NCBI GenBank assembly: GCA_015039315.1
Contig: WIDE01000023.1
Location: 91,487-155,486, forward strand
Origin: Clavulina sp. PMI_390
Lineage: Eukaryota; Basidiomycota; Agaricomycetes; Cantharellales; Hydnaceae
DNA length: 64,000 bases
Reading direction: 5' to 3'
The translations under genes were made by a program, and so were the position numbers. Positions within the stretch are counted from its first letter, which is position 1. Each line of letters starts with the position of its first letter. The notes under the pieces are model-generated. The model was not told the origin of the DNA and searched no databases. It was given only the letters and a program-made list of their open reading frames with translations. This document shows positions 45,833 through 58,898 of the stretch, piece after piece.

Positions 45833-46867
45833 CGGTCACGTGCCTGGACCGCTCAGAAAGGCATTGTGCTCGAGCGGCAGCACTTCCACATGTTGTGAGT
45901 CACAACTCAAGGCGGCTTCCATGATTTTAGATTCGCCAGAGTAACGAGACTGCGGAGAACCGATCTGTCGTCAAGGACAGTGCTGCGACCGTTCGCCGAA
46001 GCAGGTCTTCTGAAACGTTGTCGCCCGTCGCCGTTGCATATACTCAGTTGGGCGCTGGATTGCATGCTGTTAACTTCTAGCCGACGGACATGCGTTTTGT
46101 TCAGCCGTGTCTGAGCAAACTTGATCAGTGCTTCCAGGAACCAAATCCTGCTCGGCAAAAACTTAACGCGTTTGGTACCCCATCAAGTTGGGAAGGTGAA
46201 GGGAAACAATTTGGTTTCTAACGGGGTCATTCCGCCGCCTCCATAATAATAGCCTTCCCGCAGCATTTGTGTATATCTAGGTCGCGCCAAGAGCAATAAT
46301 CCTTTTTTTAGCCTTGCCATGTCACTGCGCGTGACGCTCACTCCACCGTGTTTCGTTGGACCCTACAGAGTTTTAAGTGAGTGAATTTAGTCTGATTTAT
46401 TAACAATCATGACTAGGAATCTATACGAAGACGGGGACCACTCGTGATTGAACGGCGATCGGTGGGCATTCAGCTGACCTCCGGTTGTCGAGGATGGCTT
46501 TGATACAATCACACAATGGGAATCTCTAGGGTATGGTGCTGCGAGTCGCATAGATATAATATCCGGTGTGGCTCTCACGCTTCCTCAGCGTCATGCTGCT
46601 TGCCTCATGCTTTAGGACCTAAATCCCTTCGATGATTCTACACTTGGCAGCAGTCATGTGTAATAAATATAGGTTGTCATAGTTTGAGAATTACAAGACA
46701 ACGCTTTGGAACTGAGCCCTATTTTTATCAGGTGGTCGGCTTATGATCGAGCTACTCTCGCCTCGCCTCTGAAGTGCTGCGGATAAATACTATGAAACGC
46801 CTATTCGGGCTTCCTGCATTCCCCCCATCCTCCTAACACCCCCCATCACCTCCTCTCCCCCTCCGCT
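45833..46867. other. Divergent region between RPA3 and GH79 copy 2
   Basis: Promoters for RPA3 (minus) and GH79 copy 2 (plus). The part about 46490-46650 is related to 50395-50550 upstream of GH79 copy 3 (shared GATACAATCA and CTTCGATGATTC-like blocks), so the GH79 tandem duplication included upstream DNA. No gene was seen. Confidence 0.55.
46776..46787 (+). promoter_or_regulatory. Shared GH79 promoter element GCTGCGGATAAA (copy 2)
   Basis: GCTGCGGATAAA lies 81 bp between its end and the GH79 copy 2 ATG. The identical 12-mer is at almost the same distance before copy 3. The GATAAA part may serve as a TATA box. Confidence 0.5.
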
Positions 46868-49576
46868 ATGCACCTATTTCTTCTAGGTGTCGTGCTCGCC
46901 CGATGCGCAAACGCTGTGACCATATACACGACATTCACAACAGACGCTAATGGCGAACAGGTCGCGCCGACGAATACTAATACTGCAACTGGTCCTGCCT
47001 ATACTGGATATACTGGTGAGTACATAGAAGGAAAAAACCATATGCTCTGGCTGACGATACTTTGGGTCACGCAGCCTACAACTTGACGACCTTGACTCCA
47101 CCTGCACTACCTAATCCTCTGCCATCATTAAGCTTTACCGCACAGCTCTACGCCTGTACGCCATTTTTCTTATTGTTGTACTATGTAGGCGAGATCTAAA
47201 CGCCTTCTGATAGCTGGAGCCACTGGACTCAGCATCCAACAGAAAGGGAATTTCATGGGCTGGTCTATCGAGTTGTCCGTAGCCAATCAGTTCCGTACGT
47301 AGTCACCATCCCCACCCCACCTTTGCCTACCAGCCCTCACTAGCCCATTTGCATTTTCACAGTGGCGCGAAATTCTACCTGTAAGCAGGATTGAAATTTT
47401 CCTGGCTGTCACAATCTTAACCTCGCTTTTCATGGCCCAATTACCCCCTGGAAGTGCTCCACGTGCCTTTCCTCAACTACATCAACAACATCAAGGCTCG
47501 CGCCGGCGCTGGTCCCAATATCCGTGTTGGTGGCAATACCCAAGAGTTGACGGAGCTGTTCTTCACGCCATTCGACACCCACTACGAGATCATCAACAAG
47601 ACCGTTATCGACACTACTGTATCACCTGTATGCCCCCGTATCAGCTTCATATCTTCCAGCCACTCTAACCTATCTCCGCCATCTCACCTCGTAGACTGGG
47701 ACAACGCAGGTCAACGTCTGGATTGACCTTGCGTACGTACTCGGGAATATCACGGCTCTCACATCAGCGAACTGGTATCTTGGTTTACCGTTCGGGTACC
47801 CTGTGAATGTGTCTGGGATAGTGGCGATAGCTGAGACCTATGAGCAAGTATTGGGAGACAATCTCTTGGCTCTCCAGCTCGGTATGATCACGCTTTCGTT
47901 CTCTGCATGCCATGCCTGATCCGTTGGTGCTTCCAGGGAACGAACCTGACCTGTTCGGTGTGGACAACCGTGAACGCCCGGACTCTTATCCAATCAGCGA
48001 ATACATGGGGGAGTTCAGTAACGTCAGTATATACGGCCCCATTCAGAGCTTAACTCTCTCTGACTCTGCGTCTACTACAGGTAACCAACGCCATGCTTGC
48101 GGGCTCTTCCCTCTCCAGGGAAAAGATCCTCCTTGGCCCAAGTACCTGTTGTGAATCTGCCGAGAATTGGCGCATTACCGACGTCCTCAACGCTGGATAC
48201 ATGACCACTTATTCACAATCGCTCTCCCATCTTGCTGTCCAACGATACCCCAGCTCCAACTGTGTTGGAAGCGCACCTCAAGTGACGGACGAATGGCCCA
48301 ATTATCTCCGCCATGACACCAACGTAGTCAATATATTGACTAGCACTACGATCAACTATCCCACAGCTGCCCGTGCGTCGTCTTTGGTGATATGGTGTTT
48401 TGAATCCGACCCTTGCTGATGCTGAGCGTCTCCGATTTATAGAAGCTGCGGTAGCAGCCGGCATTCCTTTCATCATGTTCGAGACCAATACTGCCTCGTG
48501 CGCCGGCTTCTCTGGCCTCTCCGACTCGTTTGGTGCTGCCCTTTGGGCCGTCGGTACGTATGAATAGCTCTTCTTATCATAACTGAATACCTGATCTGAA
48601 CCGCCGCAGATTGGACGATGCAGCTTGCTTATCAGAATTTCTCTGGAGCTCTATTCCATTTTGGTGGTCAGAATGCGGCATACAACGGTGAGTCACCGTC
48701 TTTTGGTACCAAACCCACAAATTACGACTAACAGGCCGATATTACTCAGCCTTCACGCCTCCTCCATCAAACTACAGCTCATTGTACCAATGGACGACCG
48801 GACCTATCTGTACGTCCGGAGTCGCTGTTCCCTGCTTCGCGGTACTGATAGCTATTCCGATCATAGATTATAGCATGCTGATGGTCGCTGAGGCTCTCGG
48901 CGCGACAAATACTTCCCAAGTTATTGATCTTGACCTCAACAACAATGCTTACACTCCAGGCTATGCCATCTACGAGAACGGTGCACCTGCTCGCGTCCTT
49001 CTCATAAACTATATGGACGACCTCCAGACCGGCAGTGCCACATACACTGCCAATGTACACATTGGTGGTGCAGACGGTTTCGCGGATACCACGCCTTCAA
49101 GCGTCCAAGTACGTTACTTGGCCGCGCCGTCGGTGTCCGAGAAGTTCAATATCACGTGGGGTGGTCAAAGTATGGGAGGGGGTCAATTCGTCAGTGACGG
49201 GCGGCTCTCAGGGACTGTCGTGACAGAGACAGTGCAGTGCAGCACCGATACGGGATGCCAGATCACCGTCCCAGCACCAGGCGCCGCACTGGTGTTCATG
49301 ACCACGCAGGCAGGAGACGAGAGCTGGAACTCGGCATTGACAGAGACGTATTCAACGTCCACGTACACGAATGGGAACTTGGTCGACTCGAGTGTTCTAG
49401 CGACCAGCAATGGACGTGGAGGCCCGAATCAAGCACAATATCCACTGGGATTAGGTACAAGCAAGGGAAAAGATTCAAGTGGTGCGGCGAGGAGTATGGG
49501 AATCGGTGCGGCCGTCGTGCTGAGTGCCATGGCATTTGGGGCGGCGATGGTCGGGAAATCACTTGTTATTCCGTAG
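46868..49576 (+). CDS. GH79 family glycosidase (beta-glucuronidase type), copy 2
   Basis: Twelve exons: 46868-47015, 47075-47155, 47214-47294, 47363-47380, 47455-47627, 47695-47881, 47937-48022, 48081-48372, 48443-48553, 48610-48687, 48750-48809, 48867-49576; 674 aa. Signal peptide MHLFLLGVVLARCANA, then VTIYTTFTTDANGEQ. Catalytic blocks IRVGGNTQE, GNEPDLF (acid/base Glu about 232) and MFETNTASC (nucleophile about 369) are intact. The C-terminal beta domain includes FNITWGGQSMGGGQFVSDG. The end is small-residue-rich followed by a hydrophobic stretch (IGAAVVLSAMAFGAAMVG), which could be a GPI signal or membrane tail. Exons 1-11 match the other two intact copies base for base in length. Donor of intron 7 is GTCAGT. 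It lies head-to-tail with copy 3, 1.2 kb apart. Confidence 0.9.
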
Positions 49577-50776
49577 ATATTTTTATGACTAGTATACTGC
49601 AGTTGATGAGAAGTAATAACCTCGAGCCAGGGTGGAAATTGTTGGGACTAGATCGTACCTAGTGAAGTGTTGAGCGCTTTTGCCTGGAAGGCCAGATCGT
49701 AGCGAGGTCTTCCTGAAAGATGGAGGAGAGCAATGGACAAGACGACGGTATAATAGACCGCTTGGGCTCATTCTTACGGATGCCATTACTCACATAGAAA
49801 CCAGACGGTGCCTTGATGCTGGCCACAACCTGTACAATGGTGTAGGCCTCAACGAGGCAGGATGAGACAGAGATCTGGAAGGACATGGATAACACGACGG
49901 AGACTGCTGCTTAAGTATGGGGTGGGCCCCATGAGCTATCTATACGCCGTCAAATTTATCATATTAGTAGCTATGAAGACTGATCCAGAGGAAGAATATT
50001 AATAGCTCCTAATAGTTAGAGCCCGAGCCTGATTTATCAGCGAACGCCGTTGGTAGTCCCGCCAATAAGCTGGTTTAAGGATGGACCGAAGCACACGGCC
50101 GTTCTGATAAATCTGGAGAGCATGTCGCCATCTATGCCCAGCTCAGTTCGTGTTACATTGCAGCTTGTCAGCGTAGGGATCACGTGCACCCTCGCTCAAA
50201 AAAGGCAATATTGCTTTGGTCAATAGAGGTAGGTATGACGACAAGAGCGAGCTGCGGGATGATGACCTGAATCAACTTTATGACTCGGAAACTGAGTCCA
50301 ATGATCGAAGACCGTCAGCGCGGAAAGGAAAATAGAGACCTCGCTGTTTGAATCGAGATCGTGGGTATGAATATGACTGAATACCCGTTGCTGACAACCA
50401 AATTGATACAATCAGAGATGGTGGGAATTTCCCTGACTTCTGATTTTCTGGATTGCATTCTCTTGTGCGGCTCTAACGCTCGTCATACCGTTGAATGTGT
50501 TTGCCCCGTGGTACGGGACACAAATCACCTCGATGATTCGCCCCTCTACATACGGCCAGCCCAGGAGGCAAGAGGTGAAATAAACCCTCAGATACTCGGA
50601 AGCGAGGCTAATGTATCGAGGATCAAAATTCGATTAGGTAGGTCGTCATCGGCGGGTAATATTTTCTGTGACCGCCAAGTGGTGCTGCGGATAAACATAA
50701 TGCAACAACAATTCCAGCTTCTGCCGTTCCTTTTTTTAGTCTTCGCCCAACTGGTACCACCAGCACGTTTATAGCC
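49577..50776. other. Spacer between tandem GH79 copies 2 and 3
   Basis: 3' UTR of copy 2 and promoter of copy 3. The distal part (50395-50550) is related to the copy 2 upstream region. No gene was supported. Confidence 0.55.
50684..50695 (+). promoter_or_regulatory. Shared GH79 promoter element GCTGCGGATAAA (copy 3)
   Basis: Identical to the 12-mer before copy 2 and at the same distance from the ATG (within one base or so). A likely TATA-containing core promoter kept after duplication. Confidence 0.5.
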
Positions 50777-53497
50777 ATGCAGCTATTTCTTGTCGCAGCT
50801 GCGCTCGCACGATGCGCAAGCGCTGTGACTATCTACACTACGTTCACAACGGACGCCAATGGCCAGCAGGTCGCGCCGTCGAATACTAACACCGCAACCG
50901 GTCCTGCCTACACAGGATACACTGGTGAGTGCAACCCAACAAAATCCATAGGCTCCAGCTAATTAGACTTAAAATTATCTAGCCTACAACTTGACCACCT
51001 TGACTCCGCCTGCGCTACCTAGTCCCATGCCATCGTTGAGCTTTACTGCGCAGCTTTATGCTTGTATGCCAAGCCTTTCCACTTCAACCGATAGACACGA
51101 CCTGAACACCCTCCTATACTAGCTGGGGCCACTGGGTTGAGCATACCGCAGAAAGGAAACTTCATGGGCTGGTCCATCGAGTTGTCCGTAGCGAACCAAC
51201 TCTGTATGTGACCACTACCCTGTCTTTGGTGTTAAAACTTATTCACTTGGCTTTTCTTGGCATAGTGGGGCGAAACTCTTCCTGTAAGTTAGGGTTTGAT
51301 CCTTCTAATCCTCATAACCTTGACATCTTCTTTTTACACCTATGAATCGGTATCCTCCGCCCCTTAAGTGCTCCACGTGCCTTTCCTGAACTACATCAAT
51401 AACCTCAAGGCTCGCGCGGGCGCCGGTCCCACCATCCGTGTTGGTGGTAATACCCAAGAACTGACAGAGCTGTTCTTCGAGCCATTCGACACCCACTATG
51501 AGATCATCAACAAGACCACCATCGTCGACACAGTATCGCCTGTATGTCACCTGATTAGCTCCAAGTTCTCCGATCATGCTAACCTGTCCGTTGTGGCTCA
51601 TCCCGCAGACCGGGACAACACAAGTTAACATCTGGGTCGACCTTGTGTACATGCTGAGCAATATTACGGCCCTCACCTCGGCGAACTGGTATCTTGGTCT
51701 GCCCTTTGGGTACCCTGTGAATGTTACTGGGATAGTGGCGATGGCCGAGACATTCGAACAAATCTTGGGAGACAATCTCTTGGCTCTTCAGCTTGGTATG
51801 GCGCCTGGCAGTTCTTGGCGCTATTCTCTCCCACCTAACCCCCTCAATTCGTGCAGGTAACGAACCGGATCTGTTCGGTGTTGGCTTCCGTGAACGTCCT
51901 GACTCATACCCTATCAACGAGTATATGGCGGAGTTCAGTAATGTGAGTGCATACTGACCTTTGATTGGGCCGGCTCACATATTGATTCTATATTGAATGC
52001 AGGTCACCACTGCTCTGCTTGCAGACTCCAACCTCTCCAGGGAAAAGATCCTCCTCGGTCCTAGCACCTGTTGTGAATCTGCCGAAAATTGGCGTATCAC
52101 AGACGTCCTCGACGCTGGATACATGACCACTTACTCACAATCACTCTCCCATCTCGCCGTACAACGATACCCAAGCTCCAATTGCGTGGGGAGCGCGCCA
52201 CAGGTCACAAGCGTGTGGCCCAATTACCTGCGACACGACCTCAATGTGGTCAACGTCTTGACCAGTACCACCATCAACTACCCCGCGGCCGCCCGTGCGT
52301 TATGTCTCGTGAAGCGATTATAATGAGACTCTTAACCCTGTCCGATTTACAGAGGCTGCCGTTGCGGCGAATATTCCCCTGCTCATGTTTGAGACTAACA
52401 CTGCCTCCTGTGCTGGTTTCCCTGGTCTCTCGGACTCGTTCGGGGCAGCCCTGTGGGCCGTAGGTGCGTCTGAGTAGCTTTATATTTGTGGGCAATTCGC
52501 TAATTACTTTCCTTAGATTGGACTATGCAACTCGCATACCAGAATTTCTCTGGAGCCCTGTACCATTTCGGTGGTCAAAATGCGGCATACAATGGTAGGC
52601 TGTCTTATTGTTGTGCTCCTCTGCCGTGAAGAACTAACGGGCTGATTGTGCTGCAGCTTTCACGCCTCCTCCTTCGAATTACAGTTCGTCGTATCAGTGG
52701 ACGACTGGCCCTATCTGTGCGTTAGCAGTCGTCAGATGCACCATTCCCTCATTCGCTGATAAACCATCGCACGAACAGACTATAGCATGTTGATGGTCAC
52801 AGAGGCCCTCGGCGCCACGAATACTTCGCAGGTCATCGATCTCAACCTGAACAACAGCCCCTACACCCCAGGCTATGCCATCTACGAGAACGGCGCACCT
52901 GCTCGCGTGCTGCTTATCAACTACATGGATGACCTCAAGACTGGTAGCGCTACCTATACCGCCAACGTGCACATCGGCGGTGCAGACGGCTTCGCGGATA
53001 CCACCCCATCAAGCGTCCAGGTCCGGTACTTGGCCGCGCCATCAGTATCCGAAAAGTTCAATATCACATGGGGCGGACAGAGTATGGGCGGGGGTCAATT
53101 CGTCAGTGACGGGCGGCTCTCAGGAACAGTCGTGACGGAGACGGTCCAGTGCAACGCGAACACTGGATGTCCGATCATCGTCCCAGCACCAGGAGCCGCA
53201 CTCGTATTCATGTCCACACAAGCGGAAGACGAGAGCTGGAATTCTGCGCTCACACAGACGTATACGACATCGGTGATCACGGGCAATCATGTGCCTGTTG
53301 ACCCTACTGTGCTCGCGACGAGCAATGGACGCGGTGGGCCGAACGAGGCGCAGTTCCCATTGGGGTTGGGGACGAGCAAGGGCAACCAAGACAATGCTGC
53401 GGCAGCGGCGAGGGGCTTTGGACTTGGCGCGGCTGTCATGCTTGGCGCCATGGCGTTTGGCGCGGCGATGGTTGGAAGGGCGTTGACCGCCGTTTAG
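50777..53497 (+). CDS. GH79 family glycosidase (beta-glucuronidase type), copy 3
   Basis: Twelve exons: 50777-50924, 50983-51063, 51123-51203, 51266-51283, 51369-51541, 51609-51795, 51857-51942, 52003-52294, 52353-52463, 52517-52594, 52657-52716, 52779-53497; 677 aa. Signal peptide MQLFLVAAALARCASA, then VTIYTTFTTDANGQQ. IRVGGNTQE, GNEPDLF and MFETNTASC are all present, so both catalytic glutamates are intact. The C-terminal domain is closest to copy 2 (both share HIGGADGFADTTPSSVQV, which copy 1 lacks), so copies 2 and 3 are the more recent duplicates. It ends with GLGAAVMLGAMAFGAAMVG, a hydrophobic tail. Family role: secreted hydrolysis of glucuronic-acid caps on plant or fungal glycans; exact substrate unknown. 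Confidence 0.9.
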
Positions 53498-55274
<1,777 letters not shown>

Positions 55275-55869
55275 GGCGTGTCTCTGGCTAGTGCAGGTCG
55301 GGTGAGGTGAACGGCAAGAGGTAAGAGTAGTTGCTTGTCCTCTTTAAGAAGCGCCTGATCAGGGGCTGTGCTGCACCGAAGCACGTGCTGTATTCCCACG
55401 GCCATTGAGCAACCATTGCGATTTAGGCAACAACAACTCAAAACCGAACTTGGTTCAGTCCAGCTAAACTGAATATAAACTCAACTAATCCGAACTGAAT
55501 AAACTAGACTGAACTGAACTGAACCAGGGAACTCGCACAATTATAAAATGTCAGAGGCGGACATGGGCTGCACGCCAACCTAGATCCTCCCTCTCGCTCC
55601 CCCCATTGCTGCAGGTTTGTCGTCGCCATTAGCACCTTCGACAGCTGCTTTGGGACCCTGGCGCTCGATATCCTATATTGCATTGCGGCTCGAAGCTTCC
55701 GCTGGTGATCATCCGTCTTCCGCTTCGTCGAAGCCTGCAACGTCCCTGACTGACCACCCTCGTCTCGTTCCACCATCTGTTGCTGCAGCTAGTGCCAGAG
55801 TGTGTGGCCAGGCATACATCTTTCTCTGCTAGGGGCTCACACTGTCTCTCTGGGTCAGCTTAGTGGGGA
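55275..55869. other. Divergent promoter region between UBC4 and the F-box gene
   Basis: 595 bp carrying the promoters of both genes. It contains a run of AACTGA-like repeats (about 55441-55527) with a 9-nt inverted repeat at its ends, listed separately. Confidence 0.55.
55441..55527. repeat. AACTGA-like degenerate repeats bounded by an inverted repeat
   Basis: TGGTTCAGT (55451-55459) is the exact reverse complement of ACTGAACCA (55518-55526). Between them are several AACTGAA/AACT units (AAACTGAAT, CGAACTGAAT, GACTGAACTGAACTGAA). This may be a hairpin or a cluster of factor sites. Confidence 0.6.
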
Positions 55870-58800
55870 ATGATGTCCCCCCTCCGCATTGTGGACCTCC
55901 CCCAGGAAGTCATCGAGGGAACCCTCGTGCTCCTCCCACTCAGGGACATCACCTCTGCTGCACAGACCTGTCTTCGCTTCCGGCACGTCGTGTATCACTC
56001 GGGCGCTCACCTATGGCGAACTCTCTTCCTCCAGACCTTTGACGACCCGCGCCTTGCAGGCACCTACATGTCTTCCGCCTACGGAAACAATACTGGATGG
56101 GGTTGTCCCCCCCAATTCGTCTTTGGACAAGATCAGCATCCCTCCCGCTCTGCTAGCCTGAAATATCCATGGAAATCAGAGTTTCAGCAGCGCATCGTCG
56201 CGCAGAAAATCCTACTGGCCCCGAATACCCCGCCCCCCTCTACCCACGTACATCCCGAGGAACGCCTACGGGCTCTGCGTGTTATTAATGACATGGTTCT
56301 GGCGGCAATTACAATCCCTCCTTCCGTGCTCGAGCGTTCTCGCGACCTCCAATTCGTCGAGGACCTCTTGGCCACCATGGACCTCGACGATCGGCCCAAC
56401 CGATATCGTCTCTATACCCCCTTTGTTGGCCCCCAATCGCAATCTCGATCCCCTATACCTTCATATTCCTCCGGATCGAGGTATGGTAACGAACCTACTG
56501 AGCCCGCCCTCCTCGGTTCAGCCTCCACCACCGCCGCCGCCTCTCATCTCAGCTGGGCATATATCGACACTTCTTCCACCACGACCGCTCGAGCGAGCGG
56601 GGATGACGCCACCATCCAATTCGGGGCAGGTCAGAGAATACCCATCTCGGGAAGGGAAGGCGCACTTGCAACTGCCCTGGCGCCTCGTCCCTCGCTCTCC
56701 ACCCCCCCTCCGACTGACCGAACACCCTACCAACAGCGATTCGTCCCTGTTTCGTCCGACGAGACAGAGCCGCCAGCTTCGTGCCTACCGTCCGGTGATG
56801 AAAAGACCGACCCTCGATTTGTATTGCCCAATAATGCCGATGGTCCCACCTCCTCGCTCTTCCCCCGCGAGGATGTTCTGGACCACTTTGAGCGTGTCTT
56901 ACGCGCTCGCCTCCGATTATTACGGGGTTACTCTGATAACACAAAGGGAATTATCTCAGCAAACGCAAAGTGGTGCGCGCCCCAGCGATCCCAAAATGCG
57001 TCATCTTCATTTGAACATTCCGTGTCACTCGCTCCCTCTGTTGCTCCTCAATCTAACGCAGACCCTTCACTTCCTGGATCTGTCCCAGCCGCCGCACAAC
57101 CATCTGGCCTTGGAGATGATGAGAATGACTCATCAATCGTCGGCACTTTTCATACTGAATCAGCGGGTAGCTCCACTGCCATGACTACTGCCTCGGCAGG
57201 GTCTCCTACTCATTCCCAGCCGGCATTGGGGTCGCCTGGGACAAGCTTGCCTCCCTTGTCCCAGTTCCAAATTCCTCCCTTGGCTTCGGGATCAGCTAGT
57301 CGGTCATTCCTCCGAGGGCCAGAATCGACGCGCGGGCAGTTCATACTGAATACTCACGGCGCATGGCAAGACTTGCGACTACACGCGCGCTCTCGAGTGT
57401 ACGATTTGCGCCGCTACACACCATCGAATAAATACGGACCTCTGGAGCGTGACGACCTTCATATTCCTGCAATGACGACGACGCCGTCGTCGTCTCAGAG
57501 CCAGGAGCATGCAGAAGGTCCCACTATGGATCTGACCTCAGAGGACGCATGGCCAGCACAATTCCCTGGTTCGTCACCACCATTCGAAGACCCTGCTCCT
57601 GTGCTGAGACCGGACGCAACTACGATTCATTGTGGGGTACCGCGCGCAGCTGATAATGCACAGGGAGCGTCGGGGTCGCAACAGTCCAGGGAGCTGGTAG
57701 CCGCAAGAGCGGCGGCTGGCGGCAGCGAGGGATCGGTGACGGGCACCTCATCGATGCCCGGCTTCAGGGCTCGCCGTACGGATGATATTGCTGCGAGCGC
57801 TTCCTCTCAGTCCGACAAGCTCACAGGTTCATCTACCGCAGATGCGGAAACGGAAGCGGAAACGGATGAAGGTGCGGACCATATTGATCGGGTGAGAGCG
57901 GTCACACCCACTTCGGACAGCGGAAGCGAACTCGACTATGATTACCTCCGCGATGGGCTGCGTGTCGACTGGGAGCAGATGGACGCCGTGCTGGTTAATG
58001 TCAACATGAATATTTACGACCATATCGATCATGACCGCGCAACCTGCCCCCTCATCCTCGGACCATACGGGTTCGAATCAACCCGCATGTACTCTGCCCC
58101 TGGATGCGAGAGCCATACGCGGGACTGGGCACCTGATGGCGACTGGGCGGGTATTGCTGGAAATTGGAGCCGTCTCCTCTCATTTTGCGATTTTCGGGAC
58201 CTGCAAGCATACAACGTGAGTATTATTCATTCGTCTCAGCTCGCCTTTCTTCTTTCCGCACATTTGGTTGCACATGTGGTGACGCTGAACGTAGTCAAAT
58301 CTTTTGCAGGAGCATCTCGCCGCATACGCTGCCAATCCCATAGGCGCGGCAGCCTCACTTCCTTCTCCCAGCCTGATCTTTACACGCCCAGACTTTACAG
58401 AGGCAGTTCACGTCCTCCCTGTGACCCTGCGCATTAGCCGCATTCACGACAAGTCCAGCTGCGTTCCCGAATTTCCCAACCGCCCCATGCTTAGCATAAA
58501 GGGAGAAACGTCATACAATGGTGCTCAGGTCAATCAGATAGCTGGGACTGTGCGGATGACGCACGATGGTACCATTCGCTGGGAATTTGTGCGTTTTTGC
58601 GCCACCTTTCTTTCGAGATAGCTGATGCTTAGCATTTTCTTTGCTCCTCCTTTTACGTACACAGAAGGTCCTGATTGATGGCAGAGCTCGCTGGTCATCC
58701 ATTGGTGTGCAAATTGGGGAGGCAGGCTCGGCAAGGGGTGTCGTCGGGGTTTGGACTGGTGAGACCCATCAATATGACGATCCTTGTGGTACGTTCACCT

Positions 58801-58898
58801 TCTATCGGACATGTATTGAGCCTCTTTCGCAATAACTTTGTTATCTCACTTCGTTGTTTTTCTGAACAGGTCCATTCTGGTTTTGGAAAGTTGCATAG
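55870..58898 (+). CDS. F-box domain protein with long disordered middle
   Basis: Four exons: 55870-58215, 58310-58588, 58665-58788, 58870-58898; 925 aa. The F-box is at residues about 6-55 (IVDLPQEVIEGTLVLLPL then AAQTCLRFRHVVYHSGAHLW). Residues about 120-640 are Ser/Pro-rich and without folded signs. The C-terminal 250 residues are structured and conserved-looking: LRVDWEQMDAVLVNVNMN, then ARWSSIGVQIGEAGSARG, GVVGVWTGETHQYDDPCG and the end PFWFWKVA. F-box proteins link substrates to SCF ubiquitin ligases; the C-terminal domain would be the substrate or ligand part. The final exon codes for ten residues. A neighbouring UBC4 gene is divergently placed, which may be coincidence. Confidence 0.85.

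Noticed and set aside
7821..53497. Possible secondary-metabolite cluster
   Set aside because: No polyketide synthase, NRPS, terpene synthase, P450 or dedicated regulator is present; an MFS exporter and hydrolases alone do not make a cluster.
56279..57184. + strand ORF of 301 codons in another frame of the F-box gene
   Set aside because: Pro/Leu-rich overlap of the disordered middle region; the F-box frame is longer and carries the recognised domains.
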